A stretch of 64,000 bases of DNA from Timema cristinae. Its lineage: Eukaryota; Arthropoda; Insecta; Phasmatodea; Timematidae. This document shows, piece after piece, positions 47,096-57,910 of this stretch (within the stretch, counting starts at the first letter, position 1; each line of letters opens with the position of its first letter). The notes under the pieces were generated by a model that was given only the letters and a program-made list of their open reading frames with translations, was not told the origin of the DNA and made no database searches. A program made the translations under genes and the position numbers. The DNA lies in the NCBI GenBank assembly GCA_039000515.1, contig JBCFYV010000100.1, forward strand, positions 23,307,864 to 23,371,863. Direction: 5' to 3'.

Positions 47096-47430
47096 GTATG
47101 CATATTATGGAGAATACAGCTCCAGCTAACACTCGAATGGCTTTTTCTCAGAAATGGTAAATCTTAGGGAAAAGGTATAAGGACAATTTTAGTAGATTAC
47201 CTGTTCTTCAATTTTATTCTGAGCTATTTTTATCGTAAAACTAACTGTTTGGCCAAAAAATCCAAAAAACCCATTTTTGCGACCTTTGACCTTGAATAAA
47301 AAATTTTGCACACACGGGATCAATGGGGACTTTTCAGGATTTCATTAGAGTGGTATCCCTTACGTGCCTGTAAATTTTCAGCTTGTTGTGAATTTATGCA
47401 AGGGTCAATGTCTATTTTGACCGGGCTATA
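47096..47430. repeat. Right terminal inverted repeat of the 2.0-kb element
   Basis: Inverse of 45407-45754, ending CTATTTTGACCGGGCTATA. It is slightly shorter than the left copy through small deletions. Confidence 0.88.
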
Positions 47431-47973
47431 CGTTGCACCAAACATATTTTATCCATCTTTTATCTTGAAATAGACAATTACTAAAAACTCGTAAGCTTTG
47501 TTAAACTAAATAATTGGTATGTACATTGTTGTAGTAACATTACACCAAAGATCATAAATTAAATAATATACACTGTTACTTACTCTATGACATTAGAAAC
47601 TAGGAACACTGTTACAGGAAAATTGAGAAAATAGAAATATCTTTGTCGACTAAAGAGCATAAGAATCTAATTCATTTTCAAAGGACTGTATTAAAAATTA
47701 TATATATTTTATTATAGCCCAGAAACTATTAATTTTATAAAAATTCATTTCAAATAAAAGATATTTATCTTCAATAGTACTACAACTTTACAATGATAAG
47801 TTATTTCGTATCTTTAATAGTTGCGGAGAAATTACGAAGATTTGAAAATTTCCCTCGTGTAAATTACCCTCAAATTCATTTTCATGATAAAATTAGAGTT
47901 TCCATATTGTTTATAATGATAAATAGTGTCTGGATATAAAATTCAATCCAAATCGTTAGAGCAAATTTTTATA

Positions 47974-48258
47974 TTATTATTATTATTATTAGCACCGCGT
48001 CTTACTACCCATTCGGGTTATACGCACTTACGCTAATGTGTAATGATAGGGTAATTGTGAGATGAAATGGAGGACCTATAGGGTAAAGTGGAATCTGAAC
48101 CACGGTGGAGGCCTGGAATTCCCCACATTCACAAGATGTCTTGTCAGAGGTGAAGGAAGGGTTTGGCAATCAGATAAATCTGTGCCGGGACCGAGGATTG
48201 AACCCCGGCCGCCAGCACAGAAGTCTGACACCTTACCCCTAGACCACCAGGTCACCTG
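47974..48258 (-). mobile_element. Type 2 SINE, full length, 11-bp TSD
   Basis: The best complete type 2 copy. On the minus strand it has head GGTGACCTGGTGGTCTAGGG, box B GGGGTTCAATCC, and shared tail GGGTAGTAAGACGCGGTGCT with (AAT)n. AAATTTTTATA is duplicated at 47963-47973 and 48259-48269. ORF 48062-48259 is a shadow of it. Confidence 0.95.
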
Positions 48259-48269
48259 AAATTTTTATA

Positions 48270-49139
48270 AAAATCTTTTTTTCTCTCTTTTTGCCCTTCA
48301 GTAAACTACCCTTAAATATAGGGTTAAGATATCTAATTCAAAAAAAACCCTCTCCGCGAACCTTATGAAAACACTAAATACAAAGTCTTATTCCAATCGG
48401 TAAAACAGTTACGGCTCTAGCCCGAGATACAGACAGACGGGCAGACGGACGGATATGCGAAAACCACTCCGTTGGTTTTAGGGGGTTATGAAACGTTGAC
48501 ATTTATCAAAATCTTGAGTTTGATTTTTTACGATCTCAATACTTTTTCTCCGAGGTGTCGAGAGAAAGCAAAACCGTAGTTTTTTAAATATATTTTGTTG
48601 TTTCATTCAATAAGCTACAAAAACATCAATTAAACAATAATTGTTAGGTAAATATTATTAGAATTTTTCGACAGCAAATTTATTGATAATTTTGTATTCG
48701 TAAGTAAATAATTACTATCTCCAAATAGGTTGACATTAGCTACTTTCAGCCAATGTTTGCAATAAAGAATCTTGTAGCTGTCTGATACTACCACTCCTAC
48801 AGTGGATGCCCTATACTAGGGATCGGTAACATTTATGGGGCCCTGATCGTATTTTACATTTATCAAAGATCCTGCAATCACCCTTCATTTCTACACTCTA
48901 CTTTTAATATTTTTTTTTCTATACATATTGTATTCCTTAAATTAAATATTTCCTCCAAAACATATGCCTGTGCCTTTATAAAAATACACAAAGCAAATTG
49001 TACAGTACACTTTGTTTACCCTGAAAGGTAGCAGTCCTACCTTGATGGATTACATTATGGCCCTATCTTATAAGCTGTACCATAGTGGAATAATTCATGG
49101 TAAGCTTGCCTTTTCGTGACGATGTAGTTTTCTTATGGT
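48270..49139. other. Intergenic with a hAT-like terminus
   Basis: AGGGATCGGTAACATTTATG at ~48816 resembles a hAT left end. No partner or gene was seen. Confidence 0.35.
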
Positions 49140-49679
49140 ACGGCCAGACTGAGTGAGCGAGTGAGCGCGCGAGCGACTAAATACTAAAATAGAACACATT
49201 GGTTGTAATGAGAGGTGGCCAGACTGGAGGAGCGAGCAACGCGCTTGAAAGATAGAACTGGTCCTTATTTTCAAGCGCGCGGGCTCAACTCAATACAGTA
49301 TAGCTTACAGGCGCTAGTAAATATTGTATGTTGGTTCATTGAGTGTTAGGAAAACTTCTCATTTTGACAAGATATTTGACATTTTTATAATTATTGATAG
49401 GTTTAGCACACTTTTTACTAACGGCCTTATTTAGTTGGTAAAATCATAAACCATACCTATATATTATATAGATATATATGTTAAAATAATTCAATATTAT
49501 AATCAAAGTAGGCCTTTACAAATAAGAATCACCATAAGCACGGATAGAGGATTGGAAACCACAACAATAAATCACTTGACAAAAACCACCCTCAGTTCAC
49601 TGAGCCAAGATTCGAACCTTTATCTCCTCGTCAACAACTATTGAGAGCTAATCACGTGCTCGCTCGCCAGTTTGGCCGA
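49140..49679. mobile_element. Candidate TIR element (CGGCCAGACTG ends)
   Basis: Left CGGCCAGACTGAGTGAGCGA and right (reverse complement) CGGCCAAACTGGCGAGCGAG are inverted; a third direct copy GGCCAGACTGGAGGAGCGAG lies at 49217. A degenerate SINE lies within. The boundaries are uncertain. Confidence 0.4.
49530..49645 (-). mobile_element. Type 1 SINE fragment
   Basis: AGTTCACTGAGCCAAGATTC and CGAACCTTTATCTCCTCGTC correspond to the box B side of the SINE head; the tail is missing. Confidence 0.5.
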
Positions 49680-49773
49680 ACCCCTTACGCGATCGACTGA
49701 CAATTGCTTTAAGATCGACCTGTTGCCAACACCTGCCCCTCTAGCAACTAATTCAGCGCGTGATACAAAAGTC

Positions 49774-49913
49774 AATGCCAGGTCTCCACCGTGGTTCGGA
49801 TTCCACGTTAAACTGTAGGTCTTCCATTTCATCTCACAATCACCCTACCATTACACATTAGCGTAAGTGCGTATAACCCGAACGGGTAGTAAGACGCGGT
49901 GCTAATAATAATA
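49774..49913 (+). mobile_element. 5'-truncated type 2 SINE, 12-bp TSD
   Basis: The 3' half of type 2 only, beginning AATGCCAGGTCTCCACCGTG. GATACAAAAGTC is duplicated at 49762-49773 and 49914-49925. Confidence 0.92.
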
Positions 49914-50165
49914 GATACAAAAGTCCTCTGTCCACGTCCGGCAACAAATCATTTCCTAAATGTGTTGGCGAAGAAAGTGGATCAATGTGTGCGTGGGAGT
50001 TTGTTTGATTTGTTACGTCAAAGGAAGGGGAAGATGTTGGTGAGGAGCACGGAGGGGTAAAGTTAACCCCTACTCCCTTCTTTTCAATCAATCACTTAGT
50101 ATTTGTATATATATATATATATAGTTCCGCACACATTAATTGCAATAGTCTACACCAGAAATAAA

Positions 50166-50310
50166 ACCCACCACGTCTTGCCTTCACATTTTAATTACAC
50201 TGATTGGCTAGGAATGAGGTAGGTAAAGTTCAGAGGAAAAGTACCCATATTTGCATGGAAATAAGTGGGAAATAATTTAGAAAAAAAAATATCTCAGAAC
50301 GGCCCCGACA
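50166..50310 (-). mobile_element. Degenerate SINE
   Basis: CCACCACGTCTTGCC followed by AATTACACTGATTGGCTAGG resembles the tail and body of type 1 in reverse; the head is eroded. Confidence 0.4.
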
Positions 50311-51350
50311 TTCTTCATGACGGAAGACTATGCAAAAGTTACGTTTAAGTCCATGTATCTTCGATTTGGATACAATTATAATTTTTTTTATAAATTACAA
50401 ACATTAACAACGCTGATTTATTGATTTATTCTTCTCTTTACTTTCTTATAAACCCTCCCCCTCCTCAGTACCCGCCTGAGAGAGGAAGTATTGTGATCGT
50501 CATACAAATTGAGTTCTAGATGTTGATGAATATTAAAGTTCAATGACCCCCTTCCCCCCAATTTGTTTTTTACGATGCCGTCTGTGTGTGTGTGTTTGTC
50601 TTGCTAGAGCTGGAACAATTTAATTTTACCACTAGAGCTAAAACTAAGTATCTAAGGTTTTCATCAGGATATCCAGAGGATGTTTTTTGGGATTTTTAGG
50701 ATTTTTCCCATACAACAATACAATTAAGGGTAGTTTACATAAAGGCGAAGAAAGAAAAAACTATGTATTCTAAATCGGCTCTAACAAGTTTGATTAAAGT
50801 TCGTATTCAGGCACTTACGAATAAAATAGCGCATCTCATTTTTAAGGGAAAATATTTAGAAGGTACTTTACATAAGAGGAAATCTTTAATTTTGCTCAAA
50901 TCTCTGCCACTCTTTGAGATACTAAATAACGTCTCTTCGTAAAGTTGTATAGCTATTAAACAAATGAAAACTTGTAATTGAAATATATTAGTTTCTGAAC
51001 TATAGTAAAAATATGGTTTAAAATTTAGATCCGGGAAATGGGTAGTTTATTTTGATGCTCTTTATTAACAAGGATGTTACTTTTTCCTTAATGTGTTTCT
51101 GTATCAGTTTATATTATTTAATTTATGCCCTTTAGTGGAATGCGATTCTCTTTTTACATTATATCTCCACAACAAATTATATTATTTATTTTCACATATC
51201 TTACTAGTCTTAAGTAATTATCTCAATATTTAGGTAAAGGAAATTAAGTCTGTGTGATGCACTGTACCATATTTTATTTCTGGGAGTTCGTCTATCTAGG
51301 CCTACACAAATACACTAAATTGTGTTTATATTTTTTATTGAATACAAAGC
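50311..51350. other. Intergenic, nothing recognised
   Basis: AT-rich sequence with a GTGTGTGT run near 50585; no gene or element supported. Confidence 0.35.
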
Positions 51351-51356
51351 ACGCTT

Positions 51357-51594
51357 TTGGTAACTTTTTTTGCGAAAGGGTTTTGTTTTTCACGCTTATT
51401 TATTAACCGCCGACTTGTATCCACGCTTCATTGGCGTCGTCAACAACCAGGGAGCGAAGGAGCGCTTGTGCGAGCCCCTGGACGTAGCGGCAACCCTCCA
51501 CGCTTAGCTGCACAGTGTTTTGTAGTCTTTCACTTCTCACAGGCGTTTACAATTCATAGCACCGCGTCGCATTATTTTATATTAGGGACAAAGG
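51357..51594 (+). promoter_or_regulatory. CpG-rich patch ending in donor-like GTAAGA
   Basis: The segment is CG-rich relative to its flanks and ends GGGACAAAG|GTAAGA near 51594. An 87-codon ORF (51357-51620) runs through it but has no recognisable content. It could be another untranslated first exon or an old repeat; support is weak. Confidence 0.25.
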
Positions 51595-51707
51595 TAAGAG
51601 TTATCGGATCGGAAATTTGAGGAAGCGATAAAATGAATTCTATGAAAAGGAAAAAATTTATGGTTGAATAAGCTATGGTTTGATGTAGGTCAATGTATTT
51701 AGGACCC

Positions 51708-51810
51708 GTTTTCGGTGTCCACATGGTCTAAGGCACTACCCTCGCAGTAGACTAGACTGCCGATGACGGGTATATCGAGGTTTGAATCTCTGTCGGGTGT
51801 ACTGGGCTCC
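51708..51810 (+). mobile_element. Type 1b SINE head only
   Basis: GTCCACATGGTCTAAGGCAC and CTCGCAGTAGACTAGACTGC match the type 1b tRNA-like head, and GAGGTTTGAATCTC its box B. The body and tail are absent. Confidence 0.65.
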
Positions 51811-51859
51811 ATCATAATATAATCTCAGGTTCCGTGAGACAATTTAAAATTATTTTTAA

Positions 51860-52123
51860 CCCACCTTGGTGGCGTAGTTATCTAACGCGCTAGTTTCGTG
51901 TTAAGCTAGACTGCCGAGGATTGGGAGACTGACGTTCGAATCTTGGTCGGGTGAACTGGAGGTGATTTTTCCTAAATATTTTTCCAATCTCCCTCCACAC
52001 AAATATGGGTTCACTTTCTCTAAATTAAACCTTTCCACTTCCTAACCCATTAGCGTAATTAATACTTAAGCGTATAACCCAAACGGTAGTAAGATGCGGT
52101 GCTATATTTTAATTTTTGTTCTT
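51860..52123 (+). mobile_element. Type 1 SINE, full length, 13-bp TSD
   Basis: Head GGTGGCGTAGTTATCTAACG, box B ACGTTCGAATCTTG, shared tail AACGGTAGTAAGATGCGGTG. AAATTATTTTTAA is duplicated at 51847-51859 and 52124-52136. Confidence 0.93.
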
Positions 52124-52136
52124 AAATTATTTTTAA

Positions 52137-53519
52137 TTTGTGTTTTACACTATAAAATATTATCAAAGCTTATGATAGCCAATTTTTATAAAATATGAAT
52201 AAAGGACATATGTCAGTGTCAATGAATTGTCTTTAATGTGAAAGAACACCTTATATAAATGTCAACCAATTATATTTTAAAAAACAAAATTTCAGTAGGA
52301 AGAACTTACAAAATTTTTTATATATAATATCTATATATGAAAGACCAGTAAAATAATTTTTTTTTTTTTTTTTGCATTTGTCAGCAACAAATCTTTGTAA
52401 GTAAACTTTTTCATTGTATACTTCTTCAGAGACTAAATTTAAAAATATTCTAATTTCAAGAAGATTATCTGTACATATATGTTACAACCATAACTATAAA
52501 TATTGAAGCAAATTGTGTTCAAAAACAAGCCAACCCGAGCCATTATTAATAAATAAATAAATAAATAAGTACTGATTTAAATTTTGCAAGTGAAACTTTT
52601 ATTTTATTTTTGAACAATTAAGGTAGATGTGAAATAAATCTATTCGTGTATTAACCAAAAAAAACATTTTGGGATAAACTAAACAAAATATTATTGCAGT
52701 AGATATATTTAGTTTAATTTTTTACACATATTAATTATATATCAACAATTTTTTTTATATCTTTCATGGACATTTCTGAACCAAGATATTCATGAAAAAA
52801 ACTATAGCTAGCAGAAAAAGAAATTTAACATATCTACTGAAAAAATATTTGATAGTTTTTGACCAAAAAGACATTTTGCAATAAAAACTGCAAAAATAGG
52901 TCTTTAACTTGCCCCCCCCCCCCCCCATTCCACTTTAAGGGCCATGCCTCGATAAATAATAAATTGAGGCAAAGACGTTCAGATACAACGAAATAATTAA
53001 TTCTACTGCACGTTATTTCCATTTATAGTTCACGCCTTTTAAATAAAGCCAAAAGATTCCAACAGGGCTTTTATTCCCCCTAACAACCCCAAATTTTGAG
53101 TTTTATTAATATAAAAATTATGTTAAAATTTCACATGAGCTCATTTTTAACGACTTTTAAAGCATTTTCAGGGATTTTGAGACTAATCTCGATTTAAAAA
53201 AAAGGACTCTAAATTTATCCTTCCTCTAACAAACACAATATTTTTTATAGGCAAATACCAGAGACCTTGCAGCGAGCTTTCCTCCTTACCCTTATATAAA
53301 AGTTTCGTAATTTTATCCACCCTCTTTCTTATTGATATAACAAATAGGGGTTGTATGTGAAGAGCGAGAGAGAGTATAAACTAACACAAAATAAAGAAGT
53401 AGCTTCATAAAATGACACAGCCCCTTGTATTTTAAGTTGTGTGGCAGTCAAATAATTAAACAATTATTCATTTTATCAAGAATAACAGCTCGTGAAAATG
53501 TAAGATAAAATATTTTTTA
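52137..53519. other. Intergenic, nothing recognised
   Basis: AT-rich with homopolymer runs (T near 52355, C at ~52912-52926). ORF 52834-53022 has no recognisable content. Confidence 0.35.
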
Positions 53520-53880
53520 TTTTACATACATGCCTAATCACGCCGTCCCCTTACGGGGTAGTCACTAGGCAATAAACTGTGAATGTATCTCAAAAACAAA
53601 TTCGTACTCAATCCATCCTTACTAATTTTCTCCACACTTCCTCACTCCCTTCGCTTCAACAATATCCATACACCGAGTAATACATGCTCTCCTATTATTA
53701 AAACTCTTAATGTTTATCTTTTTCACACATTCATCTACAACATTTAATCATGTTTTACATGGTCCACCCCTTCCTTTTGATCCATACACTCTACCTTCAT
53801 ATATTATCCTCGTCACTCGAGTCACGCTCATCCCCTAAACCAACGTAAGCCGCTTCTTTCACATTGACCTATTGGATTCC
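53520..53880 (-). pseudogene. LINE C-terminal fragment (RACITRCMDIVEAK type)
   Basis: On the minus strand GRGGPCKT, then NVVDECVKKINIKSFNNRR and ACITRCMDIVEAKGVR. This is the conserved C-terminus of a different LINE family from those at 20.6, 24.4 and 61.3 kb. A stop replaces the Trp expected after PCKT. The adjoining GTAAGGGGACGGCGTGATTA looks like its 3' UTR. Confidence 0.7.
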
Positions 53881-54361
53881 CTTTCAAACCACACTCCTTT
53901 TCATTTTAAATTATTTAATAGTTGACTATAAATAATGTTTTAACTTTTTATATATTAATTTAATTATATTTTATTCTTATTTGTAAACTTTAATACAACT
54001 TTAATGATGGAGTCATTTGGTTGTAGTTACGTCTCTGAAAATGTCATTGTAAACCGTCCATGTTTGAGCAAAAATCAAACACAACACTTCTTGCGATTGC
54101 GCTTACGATAAGTGGGAGCCATTATCTAGCTCTGGTAGAATTTTCTAATTCAGGGTCGTGGCTATCTTGTAATTTTGGGTTTCAACCCATCTCAAAATAT
54201 ATGAGTATCAAAGTGATTTGGATCAACTAAGGGATTGGCTGCCCTCCAAATATATGGCTCTTGGTATACTATAGCAGCATCGTGTTTTGAAATATTTGCA
54301 ATATTTGGCAGCAAACAAGTCTATTAACAGTTGTTTTCCCTTATGAAACGGAACGAATACC

Positions 54362-54884
54362 AGTCTCAAATTTCTGGGGGGGAAATATTAAGGAAGTCTT
54401 ACAATTTTATAAAGACTTATTTTTCTTTCTTCTATCGTAATGATTTAAAAACTGAGGTTTTTGTTTTTATTTAAGATGGTGGAAATATTAATAATAATAT
54501 AATATTACCACCGCGTCTTACTACCGGTTCGGGTTATACGCTTTAAGTACTAATTACGCTAATGGATTAGGAATTGGGAAGGTTGAATTAAAAGAAGTGA
54601 ACCAGCATTTGCGTGGAGGGAGAGTGGAAAACTATTTAGGAACCCTTCCCCCCCCCCCCCAGTTCACCCGACCGAGATTCGAACCTCGATCTCCCCGTCC
54701 TCAGCAGTCGAGCTCAACACGACTAGCGTGTTAGCCAACGACGCCACCGAGGCGGGTGTGGAAATATTGAATTTTCTGAAATGTTTCCCCCTCAGTATTT
54801 TAAATGTTCAAACTGATTTGGAAAATTTAACATGTGAAGGGTGGCGCGGTCTCAAAAAGTTTGGGAACTCCTGTATTACACAAG
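54362..54884. mobile_element. Candidate hAT element interrupted by a SINE
   Basis: The left end CAGTCTCAAATTTCTGGGG and right end (reverse complement CAGGAGTTCCCAAACTTTTT) are hAT-like; a type 1 SINE sits inside. No clean 8-bp duplication was found. Confidence 0.45.
54490..54758 (-). mobile_element. Type 1 SINE, full length, 10-bp TSD
   Basis: On the minus strand, head CCTCGGTGGCGTCGTTGGCT, box B GAGGTTCGAATCTC, and shared tail; contains a C run at ~54646-54660. TGGAAATATT is duplicated at 54480-54489 and 54759-54768. Confidence 0.93.
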
Positions 54885-54917
54885 CAGTTTTAGAGATCAT
54901 GAAGGTAATATTTATTT

Positions 54918-55072
54918 GAAGTGTACCCACATTTTCGTGGAGGGAAAGTGAAAAAAATTCATTTTGGAAAAACCATCCTCAGTACACCCAACCGAGATTA
55001 GAACCTCGATCTCGCCATCAGCTGCAGTCTAATATACTGTAAGAGTAGCGCCTTAGACTATGCGGCCACCGG
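54918..55072 (-). mobile_element. Type 1b SINE lacking its tail
   Basis: On the minus strand the head GGTGGCCGCATAGTCTAAGG and box B GAGGTTCTAATCTC are clear; the 3' tail is missing. Confidence 0.75.
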
Positions 55073-55151
55073 AGGGGGCTACTTTTATTTTTAATATGAC
55101 CAAAACTTTCTTTAACCTTAATCTAAAGAGCAATAGAAGGAGGATCACATG

Positions 55152-55177
55152 ATAGTCTAGTCTAGTCTAGTCTAGCT
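55152..55177. repeat. (TCTAG)n microsatellite
   Basis: AGTCTAGTCTAGTCTAGTCT is a short perfect pentanucleotide run. Confidence 0.8.
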
Positions 55178-55555
55178 CACGTTGAGTAAAAATGGTACTT
55201 TCCTGTGTTTCCCCCACCCCCTTGATTTGTATTGTGAAAGTTTAAAGGGGAGTCAGTGTAGGAAGTTGTTGCGAATAAGCTATTAGAGAGGGAGGCCGGT
55301 ACATCGCTGTCAATATTGACCGAACCAACAACACGGGGCCATTATGGGGATGATGTGGACAAGATATTCGCATGGTCGGTCTGCTAGAGGGTTGAGAGGG
55401 GTTGGAGAGTTGCGTGGCTGGGACACGCCCACCTCCAGGCAACAAGAGATTGATACGACAGACAAGACTTTTTGTTTTGATGTTCTCCACAGATACGTAC
55501 GTTTCATGATACAGACACATTTCCATAGGAAGGGTCTTATCTGACATAGAGGGTT

Positions 55556-55744
55556 TTTTAGCACCACGTCTTACTACCTTGATCGGGTTATACGCTTATG
55601 TACTAATTACACTAATGTGTTAGGAATGAGGAAGATTTAGTTTATATAAAGAAAATTGTCCCGTAATTGGGTGAAAGGAAGGAGCAAAACCATTTTGGAA
55701 CAATCACCTTCAGTATATCTGACCGGGCATTGAACCCCAACTTT
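55556..55744 (-). mobile_element. Type 1 SINE, head lost
   Basis: Starts with the shared tail TTAGCACCACGTCTTACTAC and runs through the body to GACCGGGCATTGAACCCCAA, where the head stops abruptly beside another SINE in opposite orientation. Confidence 0.78.
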
Positions 55745-55752
55745 TCTACTAA

Positions 55753-56010
55753 CCTACCCACCTCAGTGGCCTAGTTATTTAACGCGCTAGAGTCGTGTTG
55801 AGCTAGACTGCCGAGTATGAGGAAATAGAGGTTGGAATCTCGCTCGGGTGAACTGTTTTTTTTTCCTAAACAGTTTTCCATTCTCCCTTCACTCAAATGC
55901 GGGCTCACTTCATCTAAATTCAACCTTCCCAATTCCTAACCCATGAATGTAAAGAGTACATAAGCGTATAACCCGAACGGGTAGTAAAACGCGGTGCTAA
56001 GTATTAAGTA
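55753..56010 (+). mobile_element. Type 1 SINE, full length, 8-bp TSD
   Basis: Head ACCTCAGTGGCCTAGTTATT, box B GAGGTTGGAATCTC, shared tail CCCGAACGGGTAGTAAAACG. TCTACTAA is duplicated at 55745-55752 and 56011-56018. Confidence 0.9.
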
Positions 56011-56467
56011 TCTACTAATTCCTTTAAGGTGTTTGTCATTGGTAAGCGATATGGAATGGAAAGGGGTTTTGTAGTTTACAGTAAATTATTATTTTATTCC
56101 TTTTTAAAAATACCCACATATTTGTAAGATATTAGAACCGCCAGATCAAAATCGGGTCAATTAAGTTACCGTCAGTTGTGGGGAAAAAAAGGGTGCAAAT
56201 TGGTCTAGATCGTGACAGTCATGTCCTTAATATTTTTCTATCAGTAAGTGGCGCAGGAAAAAGGAGGTATATGGGCACAGTGAACCCACCCAAATTTTGA
56301 GTGTTGGGTAATGTAGTTTGAGCCCAGGCAAATTTCAATATAAAATTACAGCCTATGGCTTAAATATGAAGAATTTTATGTTAAATAGTCTATGTACCTT
56401 TCATTTCTCATATCAAGAGAAAGTATTGTAACCGTGCAAATTTTCTACACGTGTATTAATTTTATAG

Positions 56468-57032
56468 AAACTGACTCGCCCTCTCAGGGCCTCTCAACAA
56501 ACATTAGATAGAATATTAAGAATGAAGAAAAATAAGTTACCAGATCAAATTGAAAGTGGACAATAATTTAATAAAGTTGTTTTGAAATAAGAAGCTTCAT
56601 CGCTTCTATCCACTCCAATCGAACTTCTTGTTGTAAGAGTTGCCAACTCAAAATATCGAAATCCCACCAAAATTGATAAAAATTATCTCATTTTCTGCTT
56701 AATTTATATATATATAATCAAGCGGAAAATTAGATCAATTATATATATTTATAAAATCAAGTGAAAAATTATATCACATATTATCTAGATAAAATCAAGC
56801 GGAAAATTATGTCATTTTTATCAATTCTGGCTGGATTTCTATATTTTTGAGTTGGCAACCCTTACAACAGGAGGTTGTGTTGGAGTGGATAGAAACGATG
56901 AGGCTTCTTATTTCAAAACAACTTTATTAAATTATTGTCCCCCTTCAGTCTGCCCTGGTAACATATTTTTCATCATTCTTACAATTCTATATTATGTTTG
57001 TTGAGAGGCCTTTATAGAGGGCGTGTCAGTTT
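56468..57032. mobile_element. 565-bp foldback element, ~220-bp arms
   Basis: The left arm AACTGACTCGCCCTCTCAGG and onward to AAAATTGATAAAAAT is inverted at the right from ATTTTTATCAATTCTGGCTG to GGGCGTGTCAGTTT. The central part holds three spaced copies of ATCAAGCGGAAAATTA. It has no coding capacity and no certain TSD. Confidence 0.85.
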
Positions 57033-57616
57033 ATTCCCTCCAAGATACAAAGCTAGTTCCCAACCTGGTTAGTTCCAATGTCAAATGTTTTTTCTGTATT
57101 GAACTAAATAATATTTTACTTGATATGTCCTCAGTCGGACTTAGAAAGATAAAAAGTGTGGGAAGTTGAAATTTAAATAAAATATATTATTTAAAAGTCG
57201 TAAAAATGAATTAACAATATTTAAGATTCTCTAAATACATTTCTAAAATAATGTAAAACATTTGATAATTTTGTTAATTTGTAAAATTATATAAACTACG
57301 AGCAAATAAAATAGTTTATGATCGTTATTTAAAAGCAACAGGATTTCATGGAACACAAATGATTATTATGACTACTTTTCTTCGTTCTTATTTATTTCAA
57401 CATTTCTTATTTTCACCTCCTATCATTTCGCACTTAAATCTGTCACTGTAGATTTAGTTTGATTATTTATTTATATTTAAGTTTATTGATAAGGTAAATA
57501 ATAATCAACTAATTAATTTAAATGTGTTTGATTTCCAATAAAAACCTAAATAACTTAGATTAAGTAATTAATTATTATTCTAAACCGTCTATATTATTCT
57601 CTTTTTATAAAATATT

Positions 57617-57760
57617 GGGAATGCCAGGCCTCCACCGTGGTTCGGATTCCACGTTAAACTGTAGGTCCTTCATTTCATCTCACAATCACCCTACCATTAC
57701 ACATTAGCGTAAGTGCGTATAACCCGAACGGGTAGTAAGACGCGGTGCTAATAATAATAA
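57617..57760 (+). mobile_element. 5'-truncated type 2 SINE, 11-bp TSD
   Basis: The 3' half of type 2, starting GGGAATGCCAGGCCTCCACC and ending in (TAA)n. TATAAAATATT is duplicated at 57606-57616 and 57761-57771. Confidence 0.92.
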
Positions 57761-57793
57761 TATAAAATATTAGATAATTATAATTTATTCAAT

Positions 57794-57910
57794 TATATAT
57801 ATATATATATATATCAAATCAATCCTTCAATGTTTTATATATATGCATATATGTATATATATAGGCATATGTGTAGGCTATATATATAGGCATATATGTA
57901 GGCTATACAA
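57794..57910. repeat. (AT)n and TAGGCATATATG microsatellite
   Basis: A perfect TA run is followed by repeats of AGGCATATATGTAGGCTATA. Confidence 0.8.

Larger units (their letters stand above)
45407..47430 (+). mobile_element. 2.0-kb DNA transposon with ~340-bp TIRs, nuclease-like ORF
   Basis: Bases 45407-45754 and 47096-47430 are inverted copies of each other with minor indels. The extreme ends are TATAGCC(A/C)GGTCAAAATAG, so a TA or TATA target duplication is possible. Between them lies ~1.34 kb with a decayed coding region on the + strand. The superfamily was not assigned: none of the hAT, pogo/Tigger, piggyBac or Gypsy hallmarks is present. Confidence 0.85.

Noticed and set aside
48062..48259. 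65-codon plus-strand ORF
   Set aside because: Entirely within a type 2 SINE; the same applies to 49638-49832 and 49858-50091, which are SINE-driven.
55242..55567. Overlapping minus and plus ORFs (101, 85 and 66 codons)
   Set aside because: Three frames open together in a GC-richer patch, no family features and no splice context; likely chance or an unrecognised repeat.
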